A stretch of 12,701 bases of DNA from Bacteroidales bacterium. Lineage in GTDB: Bacteria; Bacteroidota; Bacteroidia; Bacteroidales; UBA1715. The position numbers were made by a program, and so were the translations under genes. Below are positions 12,688 through 12,701 of this stretch, one piece after another. Where the stretch lies: positions 1-12,701 of the forward strand of contig JAISIO010000095.1 in NCBI GenBank assembly GCA_031262005.1. Direction: 5' to 3'. The notes beneath the pieces are model-generated. The model did no database searches, was not told the DNA's origin, and was given only the letters and a program-made list of their open reading frames with translations. The first letter of the stretch is position 1. Each line of letters starts with the position of its first letter.

Positions 12688-12701
12688 ATGAAAAAAATTA
12701 T
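12688..12701 (+). CDS. start of a further gene, cut by the window edge
   Basis: ATG at 12688 followed by Lys-Lys-Ile, the usual beginning of an exported protein in this window. It is 50 nt after the M48 gene. Too little is present to identify it. Confidence 0.4.

Overview
The window looks like ordinary chromosomal DNA of a Bacteroidota member, most likely a Bacteroidales-type organism. The support is the low G+C content, near absence of Shine-Dalgarno sequences, several matches to the Bacteroidota promoter -7 box TAnnTTTG (three with a plausible -33 partner), a PSP1-gldH-trmB gene run, and an Lrp protein and NAD kinase of the type seen in that group. The assignment rests on remembered family features, not on a search. 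I see no rRNA, tRNA, CRISPR array, prophage, transposase or integrase.

Layout. At 1-108 there may be the tail of an unrecognised gene. An Lrp/AsnC regulator (360-869) follows, with a perfect 10-bp inverted repeat in its leader and a very strong hairpin after it. A CLC chloride transporter with CBS domains (1311-3101) leads into comB (3159-3881) and an acyl-ACP thioesterase (3897-4637), all on +. A small DUF3781-like gene (4634-4882, -) runs into the thioesterase stop and is divergent from the next cluster. That cluster is a PSP1/RicT-like iron-sulfur protein (4992-6341), the lipoprotein gldH (6328-6828, overlapping by 14 nt) and the tRNA methyltransferase trmB (6888-7595). Two exported proteins follow: a lytic-transglycosylase-like protein (7782-8432) behind a full promoter and a leader hairpin, and a Pro/Arg-tailed protein of unknown role (8562-9101). 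A 320-nt repeat-filled gap contains a palindromic element, a terminator and 7-bp tandem repeats. nadK (9423-10292, -) is divergent from an alanine-dehydrogenase-like gene (10564-11775, +). An M48 metalloprotease lipoprotein (11822-12637) and the first codons of another gene close the window.

The genes do not form one pathway. They group into ion transport, lipid release, RNA/iron-sulfur and envelope functions, cell-wall turnover and NAD(P) or amino-acid metabolism. I found no convincing new multi-gene system. The points most worth a second look are: (i) the alanine-dehydrogenase homologue, which seems to lack the canonical catalytic Lys, His and Asp; (ii) the thioesterase, which has Gln where a catalytic Glu is expected; (iii) 7-bp-periodic repeats of different sequence in three separate intergenic regions; (iv) a 15-nt block placed directly after two unrelated stop codons; and (v) the hairpin after lrp, whose U-tract lies on the opposite strand, downstream of a possible 27-residue minus-strand reading frame.
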